64,000 nt of DNA from Porphyra umbilicalis (taxonomy: Eukaryota > Rhodophyta > Bangiophyceae > Bangiales > Bangiaceae): positions 1-64,000 of the forward strand of contig KV919144.1 of the NCBI GenBank assembly GCA_002049455.2. The letters run 5' to 3'. A program made the position numbers and the translations under genes. Every line of letters starts with the position of its first letter. Position 1 is the first letter of the stretch. Under the pieces are notes generated by a model. That model had not been told where the DNA came from. It searched no databases and was given only the letters and a program-made list of their open reading frames with translations. Shown here piece after piece: positions 11,824 through 21,516 of the stretch.

Positions 11824-14800
11824 CTAGCGCCGGTCGTCGTACCCCCCCCCCTCGCGGCGGCGGTCCCCCCCCCCCAACCCCCCCCGCCCAGCCTCCCCGA
11901 GCGGCGCTTCCAGCCGCGGCCCGAGCTCCTCGAGCACCGCCGCGGCGGTGCCGCCGTCGGCGGCGGCGGGGCCTCCCCCCCCCCCCCCCCCCGCCCGCGT
12001 CGCGGGCGCCGCCGCCGCGCTCCCCCCGCGGTCCGGGCGCCCCCCCCCGGCGTCGGCGCCGCCGCCCCCCCCGCGGCCGGCGGGGCGGGGCAGGAGCGGC
12101 TCAAAGCCGCCGCCGCCGTTGGGCATCCCCCCCCCCGCGGCGCGGCCGCCGCCGACGCCCACGTCCCGCCCGCCGCCCCCGCCGCCGTCGATGCGCATAT
12201 TCATCAGCGCGGCGGCGGCGGCGCCGGCGCCGCGGCTCGCCTCCCCCGCCACGTACGCGTCATAGGCGCCACCGCCGCCGCCGGGCAGCGTCGGCGGGTG
12301 CCCGCCCGCCCACCGGGGCGGGGCGTCGGGCACCCGCCCGAGCGGCGACTCGCGGTGCCCCGCCGTCGCCGGCGCGGTGGCGGCGGCGGCGGCGGCCGAA
12401 ACGGCCGCCGCGTACGCGTCGGTGGCGCCGCCGCCGGCCGGCGGTGGCGGCGGCGGCTGCAGCGGGGGGGGGTAGGCATACGCGCCGCCCCCGCCGCCGC
12501 TGCCACCACCGCCGCCGCCGCCGCCGCCGCCCCCATACCCGCCATACCCGCCGCTGACCGCCGGCGGTGGCGGGTGCGCGTGCGCGTGCGCGTGCGACGG
12601 CGCTGCGTGCGGCGCGTACGCGGCGGCCGGCGGCGGCGGCGGTGGCCCATACACGGGCGCCGCCGGCGGCGGCGGTGGCCCATACACTGGCGCCGCCGGC
12701 GGCGGCGGTGGCCCATACACTGGCGCCGCCGGCGGCGGCGGTGGCCCATACACTGGCGCCGCCGGCGGCGGCGGTGGCCCATAAACTGGCGCTGGCGGCG
12801 GCTGCGCCGGGGGAGCGCCGCCGCCGCCCCGCGGCTGCTCATAGGCGCCGCCGCCGCCCGCGCTCGCCGCGGGGGGAGGGGCCCAGTAGGGACCGCCGGC
12901 GGCGCCGGCGACGCCACTCGTGGCGCCGCCGGGCGGCGGCGGCGGCGCCGCGGGATACGCGTACGCTGCCGCTGCGGGCGCCGGCGCCGGCGCCGGCGCC
13001 GGCGCCGGCGCGTACCACCCCGCCGTGTGCGACGGCGGCGGCGGCGGCGGCGCCACCCCGTACGTCGCAGGCGGCGGCGGCGGCGCCGCGTCGTGCGGCA
13101 CGCGCGCCCCCCCCCCCAGCGCCCCCGGCCGGCGGTTGTGCTGCGCATTGACGCGGGCAATCTCCTCGAGCAAATCGTGCTGCTCGTCCTCTGCGGCGGC
13201 CGCGCGCGTCTCCCACTGCCCCGCCGCCGCCTCGTCGGCGGCTTGCGCGCGCTCCCGCTCCTCGGCGGTCGCCGCAGCGTCGGCTTCGGCGACGGCCACG
13301 TCGTCGAGCGCCGTCGCGAGCGTGTCCGTGCGCGCCTGCACGCTCGTCCGAAGGCCGTCGACTTCGCGCTCGAGGTCCGCCACGTGCTCGCCATAGTCGG
13401 CTTGGCCAGACGCCACGTCGTCCGACAGCTCCTGCCGCCGCCGCACCGCGTCAGCGCGCGCCGTATAGTCGGCGTTGGCCGCCTCGGCCGCCGCCGCCAG
13501 CGCCTCGTTGCGGGAGGAGAGCTCCACCTCTGTGGCGGACGCGTCGGCATAGTCGAGGAGCGACGCGATCCACGCGTCCGCCTCGGGGAGCGCCCACGGC
13601 ACGCCCTCGTCTTCGGCGGCGGCGGCGAGGCGGGCGAGTTTGGCTTCGATCGGATCCCCGAGGGCCCCGGGGGGGGGGGGGGGCGGAGCGGGTCCGCCCC
13701 GTCCCGGCCCCCCGACCCGCCGCCGCCTCCGCTGCCGCCGCCGCTGCCGCCGCCGACGCGGCCGGCAGAGGACGGGGAGCCCCCGTTGGTGCCGGCCATC
13801 ATGGCGCCGCTCATGGGAAGGGAGACGGCCGCGATGCCGCCGCCGCCGCTGGACGGCACGCCGACGCCCGCCGACGAGGGCGGCAGGCCGTTGCCGCTCG
13901 TGCCGCCTTCGGCGGCACTCACCGCCGCCGCCGCCGACCGGTCGTCCCCCCCGGCGGCAGAGGAGCTACGGCGGGAGCCGCTCCCCCCCCCCGCACGGTC
14001 CGCGGTGCGCCCGCCGACCGTCGCCCCGCTTGCCGCCGCCGCCGCCGCCGACGAGCGCCGCTCGGAGCGGCTGCGATCCCGCGAGTCGGTGCTGCTGACG
14101 CTGCCGCTGGCGCTGCCCGCCATGCCGATCGCCACTCCACCGTCGGCGGCCTTGCCACCGCCGCCGCCGAGTAGCCGCTCCGGCAAGGAGCTCAACACGG
14201 CCGCCACTTCGCGCGCGTCGGAAAAGGTGGCGGTCCGCCCGTCGCCCCCACCGACCCACTCCCCCGCCGTGTCCTCCTCCTCGTCGGTCCCGTCTGGCAC
14301 CTCGGACCTCGGCGTTGCAGTGCCGGTGCTGACGGTGTAGGAGCGCACCTCGTTGGGCTCACGACACCAGCTGACCGACCGTCTGGGGAGGTCGCCCGTG
14401 GCGATCCACTCGGCAACGGGGCTGGTGGCAGCTGCCGCCGCCGCGGCCGCGGTGCCGCCGCCGATGGGTGGCACGCCGCCCGGCGGCGCGCCGTCTCGCG
14501 CGCCCGTGTACACGGCGTAGGCGAGCGGCGGCGACGCGTCGTCGTCTGCCGCAAACGGGTCGGCGGCGGGGCCGGTGGACGGGGACGACCACGCGCCCGC
14601 GTAGGGCGACCGGGGGGGGTACGCCTCGCGTGCCGGCCGCGGTGGCAGCGGCGGCGGCGTGTGCGGGCGGGCGGGTTGCCCGTCGCCGTCAATTTTGTCG
14701 TTGGCAGCGGCGGTGGACGATGTCGGCGGCGGGTAGGACCAAAGAGGGCGGGACGTGCGATTGGTAGAGGCGGAAGATGGGGCTGCGGGCAGCGGCGGGG

Positions 14801-14849
14801 CGTCGTCGTCGTGGGCAGGGGCACCAGCCGGCGGGGACACGACGGACAT
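11824..14849 (-). CDS. Coiled-coil, proline-rich hypothetical protein
   Basis: I do not recognise a family. The reading starts at ATG 14849 (MSVVSPPAGAP) and gives about 1,000 residues. The first ~390 residues are Ser/Gly/Ala-rich with an acidic patch (DGTDEEEDTAGEW) and an SSTDSRDRSRSERRSS stretch typical of phosphorylated disordered regions. A charged alpha-helical region of about 150 residues (about 13140-13600) has heptad-like AEERERAQAADEAA and DLEREVDGLRTSV, predicting a coiled coil. The rest is disordered: PPPPP-rich, five tandem 11-residue VYGPPPPP units, then GGYGGYGGG and a Gly/Ala-rich tail. The frame changes once, at the G-run near 13671-13683, where the coiled-coil part begins. 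A scaffold or RNA/membrane-associated adaptor is possible but unproven. Confidence 0.6.
12646..12810 (-). repeat. 33-bp coding minisatellite (VYGPPPPP units)
   Basis: Five tandem 33-bp units, each beginning CCCATA on the plus strand, lie inside the coiled-coil protein gene. Each unit encodes 11 residues containing VYGPPPPPAAP on the minus strand. The unit length is a multiple of three, so copy-number changes keep the frame. Confidence 0.85.
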
Positions 14850-16708
14850 GCGCGGGGAGTGAGGGGGGGGGGGGGACGCGCGCACAAAAGCCCGCAGGCC
14901 ACAACCGTGCGACGGGGGTCCGCCCGGCAGACGCCGACACCGCCGATCCGCTGCAATCGCTTGGCAAAAAGCGGTGGAACGGGCGGGCAGGGGCGGCGAC
15001 GGGCGGGCAGCTCGGGCGGGGGGCGGAGTGCACACGGCGGAGCACGGCGACGTCGACGCGTCCTGCACGCACTGCACACGCGGCACGGTCACGCGGGCGC
15101 GTCGACACCGAGGCGGCGTCCGCAAACAAGAGGAGGGCGGCCGGGCCGCTCCGCTGGAGCACACGCTGGCCTGACGCGACCGGTCGTGGGGTGCACGCCA
15201 AGCGGCGAGGGCCCCCCCCCCCTGGCGTGGTCTGCTTGGCGTGCCCGGCTCTACCCGCACGCGCGCCCGTCCCCGGCGCGTGCAACGGGGCAACAGCGCA
15301 CGCTGGACGCCGGCCCGCCGGCGGAAACAGCCCCCGCGCGCGCGCTTGGCAGAGCTCTGCTGGCAGCGCGGCAGGCACGGGGGTCCACGGGCAGCTGCTC
15401 TGGTGGGTGCCCTCCAGCCGCCCGTGGGTAGCACGTTTTGACACGCGGCGTCTGCGCCTCGCGCAAATCGGTGACCTGCAAAGGACCACGGCGGGGGGCG
15501 TAGGCCCGTTGGCGGCGCTGGGACAGCGCGCAATGACAGAATCCCGTCGCTCCGCGGAATCGATGACCGTCTCCGCGGTGTTGCGGGCGGGTCGGATCCC
15601 ACCTGGGCCGTCGTCGCGGTGCGTGATGCATCCGTTGGGGGCGCCGGCTCGGGGTCGTGAGAGGTCCGGCCGGTCCGCCAGATCAGTGGGTGACAGCACG
15701 AGGACACCGCGGTGGCTGATTGGTCATAGTCGCCTGACCAACAAGACAGATGCCAACAAGTCATGCCAGCCCATTGGACCATGGCCTACCAAGCGACCAC
15801 CATTTGGCCAAGCAACCGAGTAGTCGTCGTATGGAATTGCAAGCAACCCCATCCATGGCGGACGAGGGCCGCAGACCAACGTAGATTTTGGACGGTTGAC
15901 CAGTAAGAGCACATCTATCGGTGCGCCAAAAAGCCATTTCAGATGGCATTTTGGCGATGAGGCTTCTCGATCGGATCCACGCGTGCATGCACGTTCTAAG
16001 CGTGCCGTTTCTAATGGGCCTCACTCAGGCCACAATCACTCACTCACTCACCGGCGGTTTTCGCATGTCTGACAGCGAGAGGACTGACCAAGTCTTGCCC
16101 GAGTCAGGCATGAATTCCAGGCACGTGCGTGCAATACCCTGGCCGTCAGGGCGGTGGCGCGCTCGGCGACGCATGGACACCGAGCACGCCAGCCGGATCC
16201 ATGAGCGCGAGCGCGCACGGGGGCACGTACAGCCACGTTGCCGTGGAGGGGGGGGGCGTGGGGCGGGGAAAGGGGTGCCGCCTCCGCCACCGCAGCGGCG
16301 GCGGCCCGCCGGCGTCGCGCGACGCCCGCGGGCGGGGCCGTCAATCCGCCGCGCAGTGCACCTGCGCACGGCGGGTGGGGCGGCCGACACGGCGCAAGGG
16401 CGGGAAGGTGGGACCGAACGCCGCGCGACGGGGCGCCTCGAACCGCGCCGCTAGATGGCGTCAGCAACCGCCGCTGCGCCGCCGGAACAACAGCCGGCGC
16501 GCAGGCACGATCACTCGCGGGTCATCGTGGGCGCGTCGAACCCCGGAAGTCGCTGTGCGCGGTCGCCGCGCGCAACTCGGGGCGGTAGGGGGGGCACGGG
16601 GGCAGGCGCCGTCTGGGCCCAGTGACCCCTGTGGTAGGACAGTCCTTCTCAGCCACGTAACTCCATTCGCTTTTAGCGTCATCGCGACCCTTCCAACACT
16701 GACACGCC
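14850..16708. other. Spacer, no recognised gene
   Basis: The first part is probably the 5' flank of the coiled-coil gene. Open frames here are short or Arg-rich without motifs. Between about 15700 and 16150 the GC content falls and the sequence looks like ordinary intergenic DNA with one hairpin. Confidence 0.45.
15924..15956. repeat. Short inverted repeat (hairpin)
   Basis: Arms CGCCAAAAAGCCAT and ATGGCATTTTGGCG pair over 14 bp with one mismatch around the five-base loop TTCAG. It lies in AT-richer spacer and no neighbouring gene explains it. Confidence 0.55.
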
Positions 16709-16812
16709 CGAATGCAGACTGCCACCTCTGAAACGGAGAGCAAAATTCTTGATCTAAGTATATGTGTGCATCACTCCACTTTGAGAGCACCCTGTCCTAA
16801 AGGCCAGGGAAC
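16709..16812 (+). repeat. Direct repeat, left copy
   Basis: The copy begins CGAATGCAGACTGCCACC and ends near AAAGGCCAGGGAA. It matches 18228-18322 with only a few substitutions and a 9-bp insertion (AGCACCCTG) in this copy. It stands just upstream of a hypothetical gene start at 16896. Confidence 0.8.
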
Positions 16813-16895
16813 ACTCCTGCACACGACCTTGTCCGCGGACACTCCCCACCCCGCGACCACCCTCGCCTCCCCCCCCCCCCCCTCCCCCCCCCACC

Positions 16896-17568
16896 ATGCC
16901 CCCCTCGTCGCCGTCCCCCTCTGCCCGCTCCGCCGCCCTCGACGCCGCCCTCACCGCCGCCACCGCCGACGGCGCCGCCGCGTGGGCCGCCGCCGCCGCC
17001 GCTGCCACCGAGTCGGCCGCGCTCGCCGCTGCCGCGCGGCTCACGGCGGCGGCGCTCGCCCCCCCCCCCCCCCTTACTTCTCGCCCGGCGGCAGCGGCGG
17101 GGGACCCGCCCCGCACGCCCCCCCCTCAGCCGTGGCGGCGGCGCTCATCCCCGCCCGCGTCGGGCGGTTGGAAGCGCAGCTCGCGGCCACGCACGGGCGG
17201 GTGGCGGCGCTCGGCGACGCGGCGTCGGCCGCGGCAGCGGCGGCCACGGGGGCGGGGGCGGCGTGGGCCGCCGCCGCCCCGCGGCTGCCGCCGGCGACGT
17301 GGGCCACCGCCGGCGCTGGTGGCCGCACCGCCACGGGCGTGGGGCCGGTGGAGGTCGTGACCGGCCTCGAGGGCGCCGCGTCGGTGGCGGCCCGCCTGTG
17401 GCGCGCGTGGGAAGCGTGGGTGGGCCGCACGTTTGAGACGCTCGACGTGTACCCGCCGCCGCTGGACGGGCGGGGGGGGGCGACGTCGACGCCGCGGCCG
17501 TGCGCGCCGTGTCCGACTGGTTTGAGCTGCTGGCCGCGGCGCGGGAGGTGTCCGAGGTCGCCCTGAAG
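16896..17568 (+). CDS. Hypothetical Ala-rich helical protein, first exon
   Basis: The start ATG at 16896 has a good CACCATG context after a C-rich leader. The first ~60 residues are nearly all Ala/Ser/Thr. The reading then moves to a second frame at the C-run near 17060, giving a helical region with RVGRLEAQLAATHGRVAALG and WRAWEAWVGRTFETLDVYPP. After the G-run at 17471-17478 another frame gives AVRAVSDWFELLAAAREV. The exon appears to end at AAG before GTGCGGCG (17569). A second exon may lie within 17770-18190, where one frame holds a hydrophobic AYVLVVVSALLRIAA stretch that could be a tail anchor. No family is recognised. Confidence 0.4.
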
Positions 17569-18227
17569 GTGCGGCGTGTGTGAACGGTGGGGGGGGGGTG
17601 TTTTTTGGCGAGGCGCACGCACGCGTCGGCCGGCGGTCGGCGCGGGGCGTCGGGCAGAGGGGGGGAGGGCGCGCTGCGCAACGGCGGCGGTTGGCTGCTG
17701 CCGCGGCGTGGACGCGCGGGAGCGCCACGGGCGCCGCGGGCGCGGCGCGGCGCCACCGCTGCCGCCGCCGCCGCCGCCGCAGCCACCGCCGCCCGCGGTG
17801 CCGCCGCGCGTCCTCCCCGGCGCCGCCCCTGTGACGGCCGGCGGCTCGGCAGCGTCGCGGCCCGCCGTCGCCCGCGGTGGCTGCGCGCGTGCGCCAGCCG
17901 CAGGGCCAAACGCCGATCGGCCGTGCGTGGCCGGGAGGGACGTGCCAACGGCAGCCGGCCGCCGGCGTGCCGTCGGCCGGGCACGCCGGCGGCGGCGGGC
18001 GTGCCAGCGGCGGCGAGAGTGGTGGCAGCGGCGGGAGTGGCGATGGCGGCGGGAGTGGCGACGGCGGACCCGCAGCGCTTCCTCCCGACGTGTTGCTGTC
18101 CCAACGCAAGGATGTTTGGGCATATGTACTCGTAGTGGTCTCTGCGTTGCTGCGCATCGCTGCATCACAGCCGTCCGCGCAGCTCAGCGCACGCCCCCCC
18201 CCCCCCCCCATGGTGTCCCTGAGGACA

Positions 18228-18322
18228 CGAATGCAGACTGCCACCTCTGAAACGGAGAGCAAGTTCCATGGTCTAAGTATATGCGTGCTTCACTACACTT
18301 TGAGTCCTAAAGGCCAGGGAAA
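18228..18322 (+). repeat. Direct repeat, right copy
   Basis: This is the second copy of the repeat at 16709-16812, in the same orientation and 1,519 bp farther on. It shares GAATGCAGACTGCCACCTC and CCTAAAGGCCAGGGAA. Similarity stops abruptly after the AGGGAA end in both copies. Confidence 0.8.
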
Positions 18323-20015
18323 TCTGACCGGAGACCACATTGACTTCAGAAATTGTGTAGAAAGTTTCTCTGCGAGTGGCTAAGTTCCTGACGAGGCCCT
18401 GCCTGATGCCTGACAGCCACTGTTCGTGAGGAAGACTTCCTTGCAACGAGAGCCCATGTCGCCACGTCTCAGACCCCTTACCGACAGGCTGGCGGCTACT
18501 TGCCTTGACGATGGTCTCTCGCAGACAGACAGCCATCCGGCATGAGTCCCGGTGGCTGCATTTGTTCACGATTACGATGTGCCTGGAAATGGTCGGGCTG
18601 CCAAGCCTGTTGAGCATGGGAGCGAACGGCCTCAAGCACTCATGGCTGGCCTTTTTGGCATGCAGCTGTAGCAGAGGCGGCTGCACACTTTGATGAAGAA
18701 CATTGCGTGTGCATGGACCGGCGCCGGGTGCCCAGAAGCAAGCACTGGAGCCACATGGTACTGGACGTCTTGCCGGACGACCAATGGCACCGATACGTGC
18801 GTGCCGATCGGTCTGCATACGTGCGCTGTGCCCTTGCTGTCGGGTCAATCGACAGATGCAGAGCGGATGGTGCACGCTTCACAGAGCAACGTGCGACTCA
18901 TAGCGTGCGGTTACTTGTCAATGATAAATAAAAAAAAAACAGAATGACTTCCCGTTCAATGAGTGAACCTGAGAGCAAAAACGTTGTGTGTGTATCGAAA
19001 ATGCGTGGGGCCCCCACATTGCGTTGCGTTGGATTGTCGGATACATGAGAAGCGAGCACTTGTCACGGTTGGTGTTCCGGCGGTGGTGAGAGGGCGGCAA
19101 CAACAGCCCCACGGTGGCAGCGGTGACGCCCATCCCCCCCGCGGCGACGGCGGTGGCGCCCACCCCCACCCCGGGCGCGTTGGGGCCAGCTATCGACGCG
19201 ACCGCCACCGACGCCGACCGGTGGGTGGCAGGGGGCACGGCCGAGTGGGGGGGCGACGCGGCGTCAGCGACGGCGAGGGGGGTCGCCGGCGCCGCCGTGG
19301 CGGTAGCGGCGGCGGCGAGTCGCGGACCGCGGGCCGCGGGCATCGCAATCGTCGGCGACCGCGTGTCGTCAGGGCACGCGACGCCGCCCGCCCTCACCAC
19401 GTCGAGCGTGGCGGCCGGCAGCCGCGCGGCGGCCAGCTTGGCGATCGTGAGGAACAGGTGAACGGCCGCCGCTGGGTCGTCGTCGATGTCGTCGTCCTGC
19501 CCCCCACTCCCCCGGTGGTGCCGCCCAGGGCCCCGTCCGCCGCGGTGACGGCAGCCCTCTCTCACGTCCCCACCAGCTCCGCCGTGCGGTCGACGTTCGC
19601 GGCCCCCCCCCCCACCCCCCCACCCGCCAACAACGCCGGGGCCTTGCCAACCGCCGCCGCCCGACGCACGAGCGTCAGCACCCCGCGCCGACGCCGGCGG
19701 CAGGACAATGCGGAAGCCAACGCCGACGTCGTGGGGGGGGCGACGGCACGGATGAAACGGCAGGGCCGGCATACCATGCATAAACCTGGCTTTTTTTTGA
19801 AATACGAGAATGCGTCGAAACGGGAGGAGTTCTGGTCAGAACTCTTTTTAGAAGGGGCTACACACTAAAATGCATGGATCTATGTAGCTGTGAGCTCCAT
19901 GCTACGAGCAATACTAAGAAGCCTATTAACCGGCCGTCGAACGCACCGTCGCGTGCCCTGTCATAGCCAGGCGCCGTTGCCATCCACTATGCATACGTAG
20001 ACAACCTCATCCACA
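18323..20015. other. Spacer with one weak minus-strand ORF
   Basis: 18323-18930 shows nothing beyond short open frames. At 18918-19781 a minus-strand frame contains AAVHLFLTIAKLAAARLPAA and a long Ala/Thr-rich region, and could be an unrecognised or decayed gene. The segment 18928-18937 is an A-run. The AT-richer 19780-20010 flanks the 3' end of the kinase gene. No family match is offered. Confidence 0.3.
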
Positions 20016-21044
20016 TCACCTAGCTGGCGGGTCAAGGGGCAGTTCGTGGATGAACTGCTCGATGGCCGCCTGCCCCTCCTTATCACCGTCAATTTTGCCA
20101 GCATTGCTGGGGGAAACCCACTCCCTGGTGTGCCCGCCGTCAAAGTCAAACAACACAAGGTCGTCGGTGATGCCGTGGATGATGATGTTCTCAGCCTTGG
20201 CGTCCCCCCACACGATGGACTGCCCGTGGAGCCAGTTGATCGCGCTCTCGAGCTGCGCAACCCACTTGTCCTTCTGCTCCCGCGTCACCGAGCGCACGTT
20301 TGATAGGGAGACGCCCGGAAGGTAGCTCAGCAGCATGCCACACACCTTGTCGGGCTCCCCTTCCGGAGAGATGAGACCAACAAGCCGCACTACATTGGGA
20401 TGCGCACCCTTCATGCGCGCCAAAGTGCTGAGCTCTTGCATCATGGTGCTCGTCATGTAGTCGATAGACTTCTCGACGCACACCCGAGCACCATCTGGAC
20501 CCGACGGCGCGACCGCCAACTCCACATTGTTGATGCCCGAGGCGGTCGAGACCGACACCTTGAACACTGCCGACCGTTCCAGGTTCTCTTGACGCACCAC
20601 TTGGCCAGTCGAGAAGACGGGCAGGTGCGGTAGCGTGTTGTCCACCGGGGCGCGTGATGGATCCGGTATGCACGGCATGTCAATGCGCTCAATCTTCAAG
20701 GACGCATCCTTTGTCAGCACTTGAAAGTACACCGGCACCGTGCCTTGCGGCGGGTGAGCGAGGGCGATACTCAGCCAGTGCTTCCGCGTCTGTACGACCA
20801 GGTCCCAACAGTCGTTTTTGGCAGCAAACACCATCTCGTAGTCCGTCGTATTGGTCGACTCGTCCCACGAATTGCGGAGCTTGTTGAGAGCGACATTCTC
20901 CGCGCAGGTGGCGTTGACAGAGTTGACCCTGAAGCTGGCGCAGTAGGTGATTTGGCTCTCGGTGTAGTCCAGACGAAGCCTGGTCGCCTCTCGTTTTGTC
21001 GGGTGCATCAAGTAGCTGGTGTTGAGAACACGTGCATTTTGCAT
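20016..21044 (-). CDS. Small protein kinase-like protein (fungal-type)
   Basis: The first ATG in frame is at 21044 (MQNARVLNTS), giving 342 residues in one clean frame. The C-terminal half is a kinase fold: a candidate VAIK-type lysine in ARVCVEKS, MLLSYLPGVSLSNV (hinge), INWLHGQSIVWGDAKAENII (catalytic loop, with WGD in place of HRD), and VLFDFDGGHTREWV (metal-binding DFD in place of DFG). It ends soon after GKIDGDKEGQAAIEQF, so the usual large C-lobe is short. This pattern resembles a group of short kinases common in fungi. The N-terminal ~150 residues are not recognised. Its GC content is lower than the neighbours. A 435-bp minisatellite lies directly upstream and may occupy the promoter. 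Catalytic activity is possible, since the catalytic Asp, the Asn and the DFD Asp are present. Confidence 0.75.
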   Translation of the reverse strand: MQNARVLNTSYLMHPTKREATRLRLDYTESQITYCASFRVNSVNATCAENVALNKLRNSWDESTNTTDYEMVFAAKNDCWDLVVQTRKHWLSIALAHPPQGTVPVYFQVLTKDASLKIERIDMPCIPDPSRAPVDNTLPHLPVFSTGQVVRQENLERSAVFKVSVSTASGINNVELAVAPSGPDGARVCVEKSIDYMTSTMMQELSTLARMKGAHPNVVRLVGLISPEGEPDKVCGMLLSYLPGVSLSNVRSVTREQKDKWVAQLESAINWLHGQSIVWGDAKAENIIIHGITDDLVLFDFDGGHTREWVSPSNAGKIDGDKEGQAAIEQFIHELPLDPPAR

Positions 21045-21081
21045 GGCAGCACGTCCAAGCACGCCTGTTGGTAGAATGAGG

Positions 21082-21516
21082 CGGGAGGAGCAGCAGCGGA
21101 AGGAGCAGCAGCGGAAGGAGCAGCAGCGGAAGGAGCAGCAGCGGAAGGAGCAGCAGCGGAAGGAGCAGCAGCGGAACGAGCAGCAGCGGAAGGAGCAGCA
21201 GCGGAAGGAGCAGCAGCGGAAGGAGCAGCAGCGGACGGAGCAGAAGCGGACGGAGCAGCAGCGGACGGAGCAGCAGCGGAAGGAGCAGCAGCGGAAGGAG
21301 CAGCAGCGGAAGGAGCAGCAGCGGAAGGAGCAGCAGCGGACGGAGCAGAAGCGGACGGAGCAGCAGCGGACGGAGCAGCAGCGGAAGGAGCAGCAGCGGA
21401 AGGAGCAGCAGCGGAAGGAGCAGCAGCGGAAGGAGCAGCAGCGGACGGAGCAGAAGCGGACGGAGCAGCAGCGGACGGAGCAGCAGCGGACGGAGCAGCA
21501 GCGGACGGAGCAGCAG
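21082..21516. repeat. 15-bp minisatellite with 105-bp higher-order unit
   Basis: About 29 tandem copies of a 15-bp unit (GCGGAAGGAGCAGCA and variants) form an unbroken array. Variant order is not random: blocks of four A-type units, one GCGGACGGAGCAGAA and two GCGGACGGAGCAGCA recur, making a 7-unit (105-bp) higher-order repeat about three times. On the plus strand it would read as R-K/T-E-Q-Q repeats, but the flanks show no gene there. Confidence 0.9.

Noticed and set aside
11809-14340. 843-codon plus-strand frame
   Set aside because: Antisense to the coiled-coil protein gene. Its repeats are the reverse reading of the VYGPPPPP minisatellite.
16709-18322. Direct repeats as long terminal repeats
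   Set aside because: They are only about 100 bp, the interior has no gag, protease, reverse transcriptase or integrase motif, and no primer-binding site was seen.
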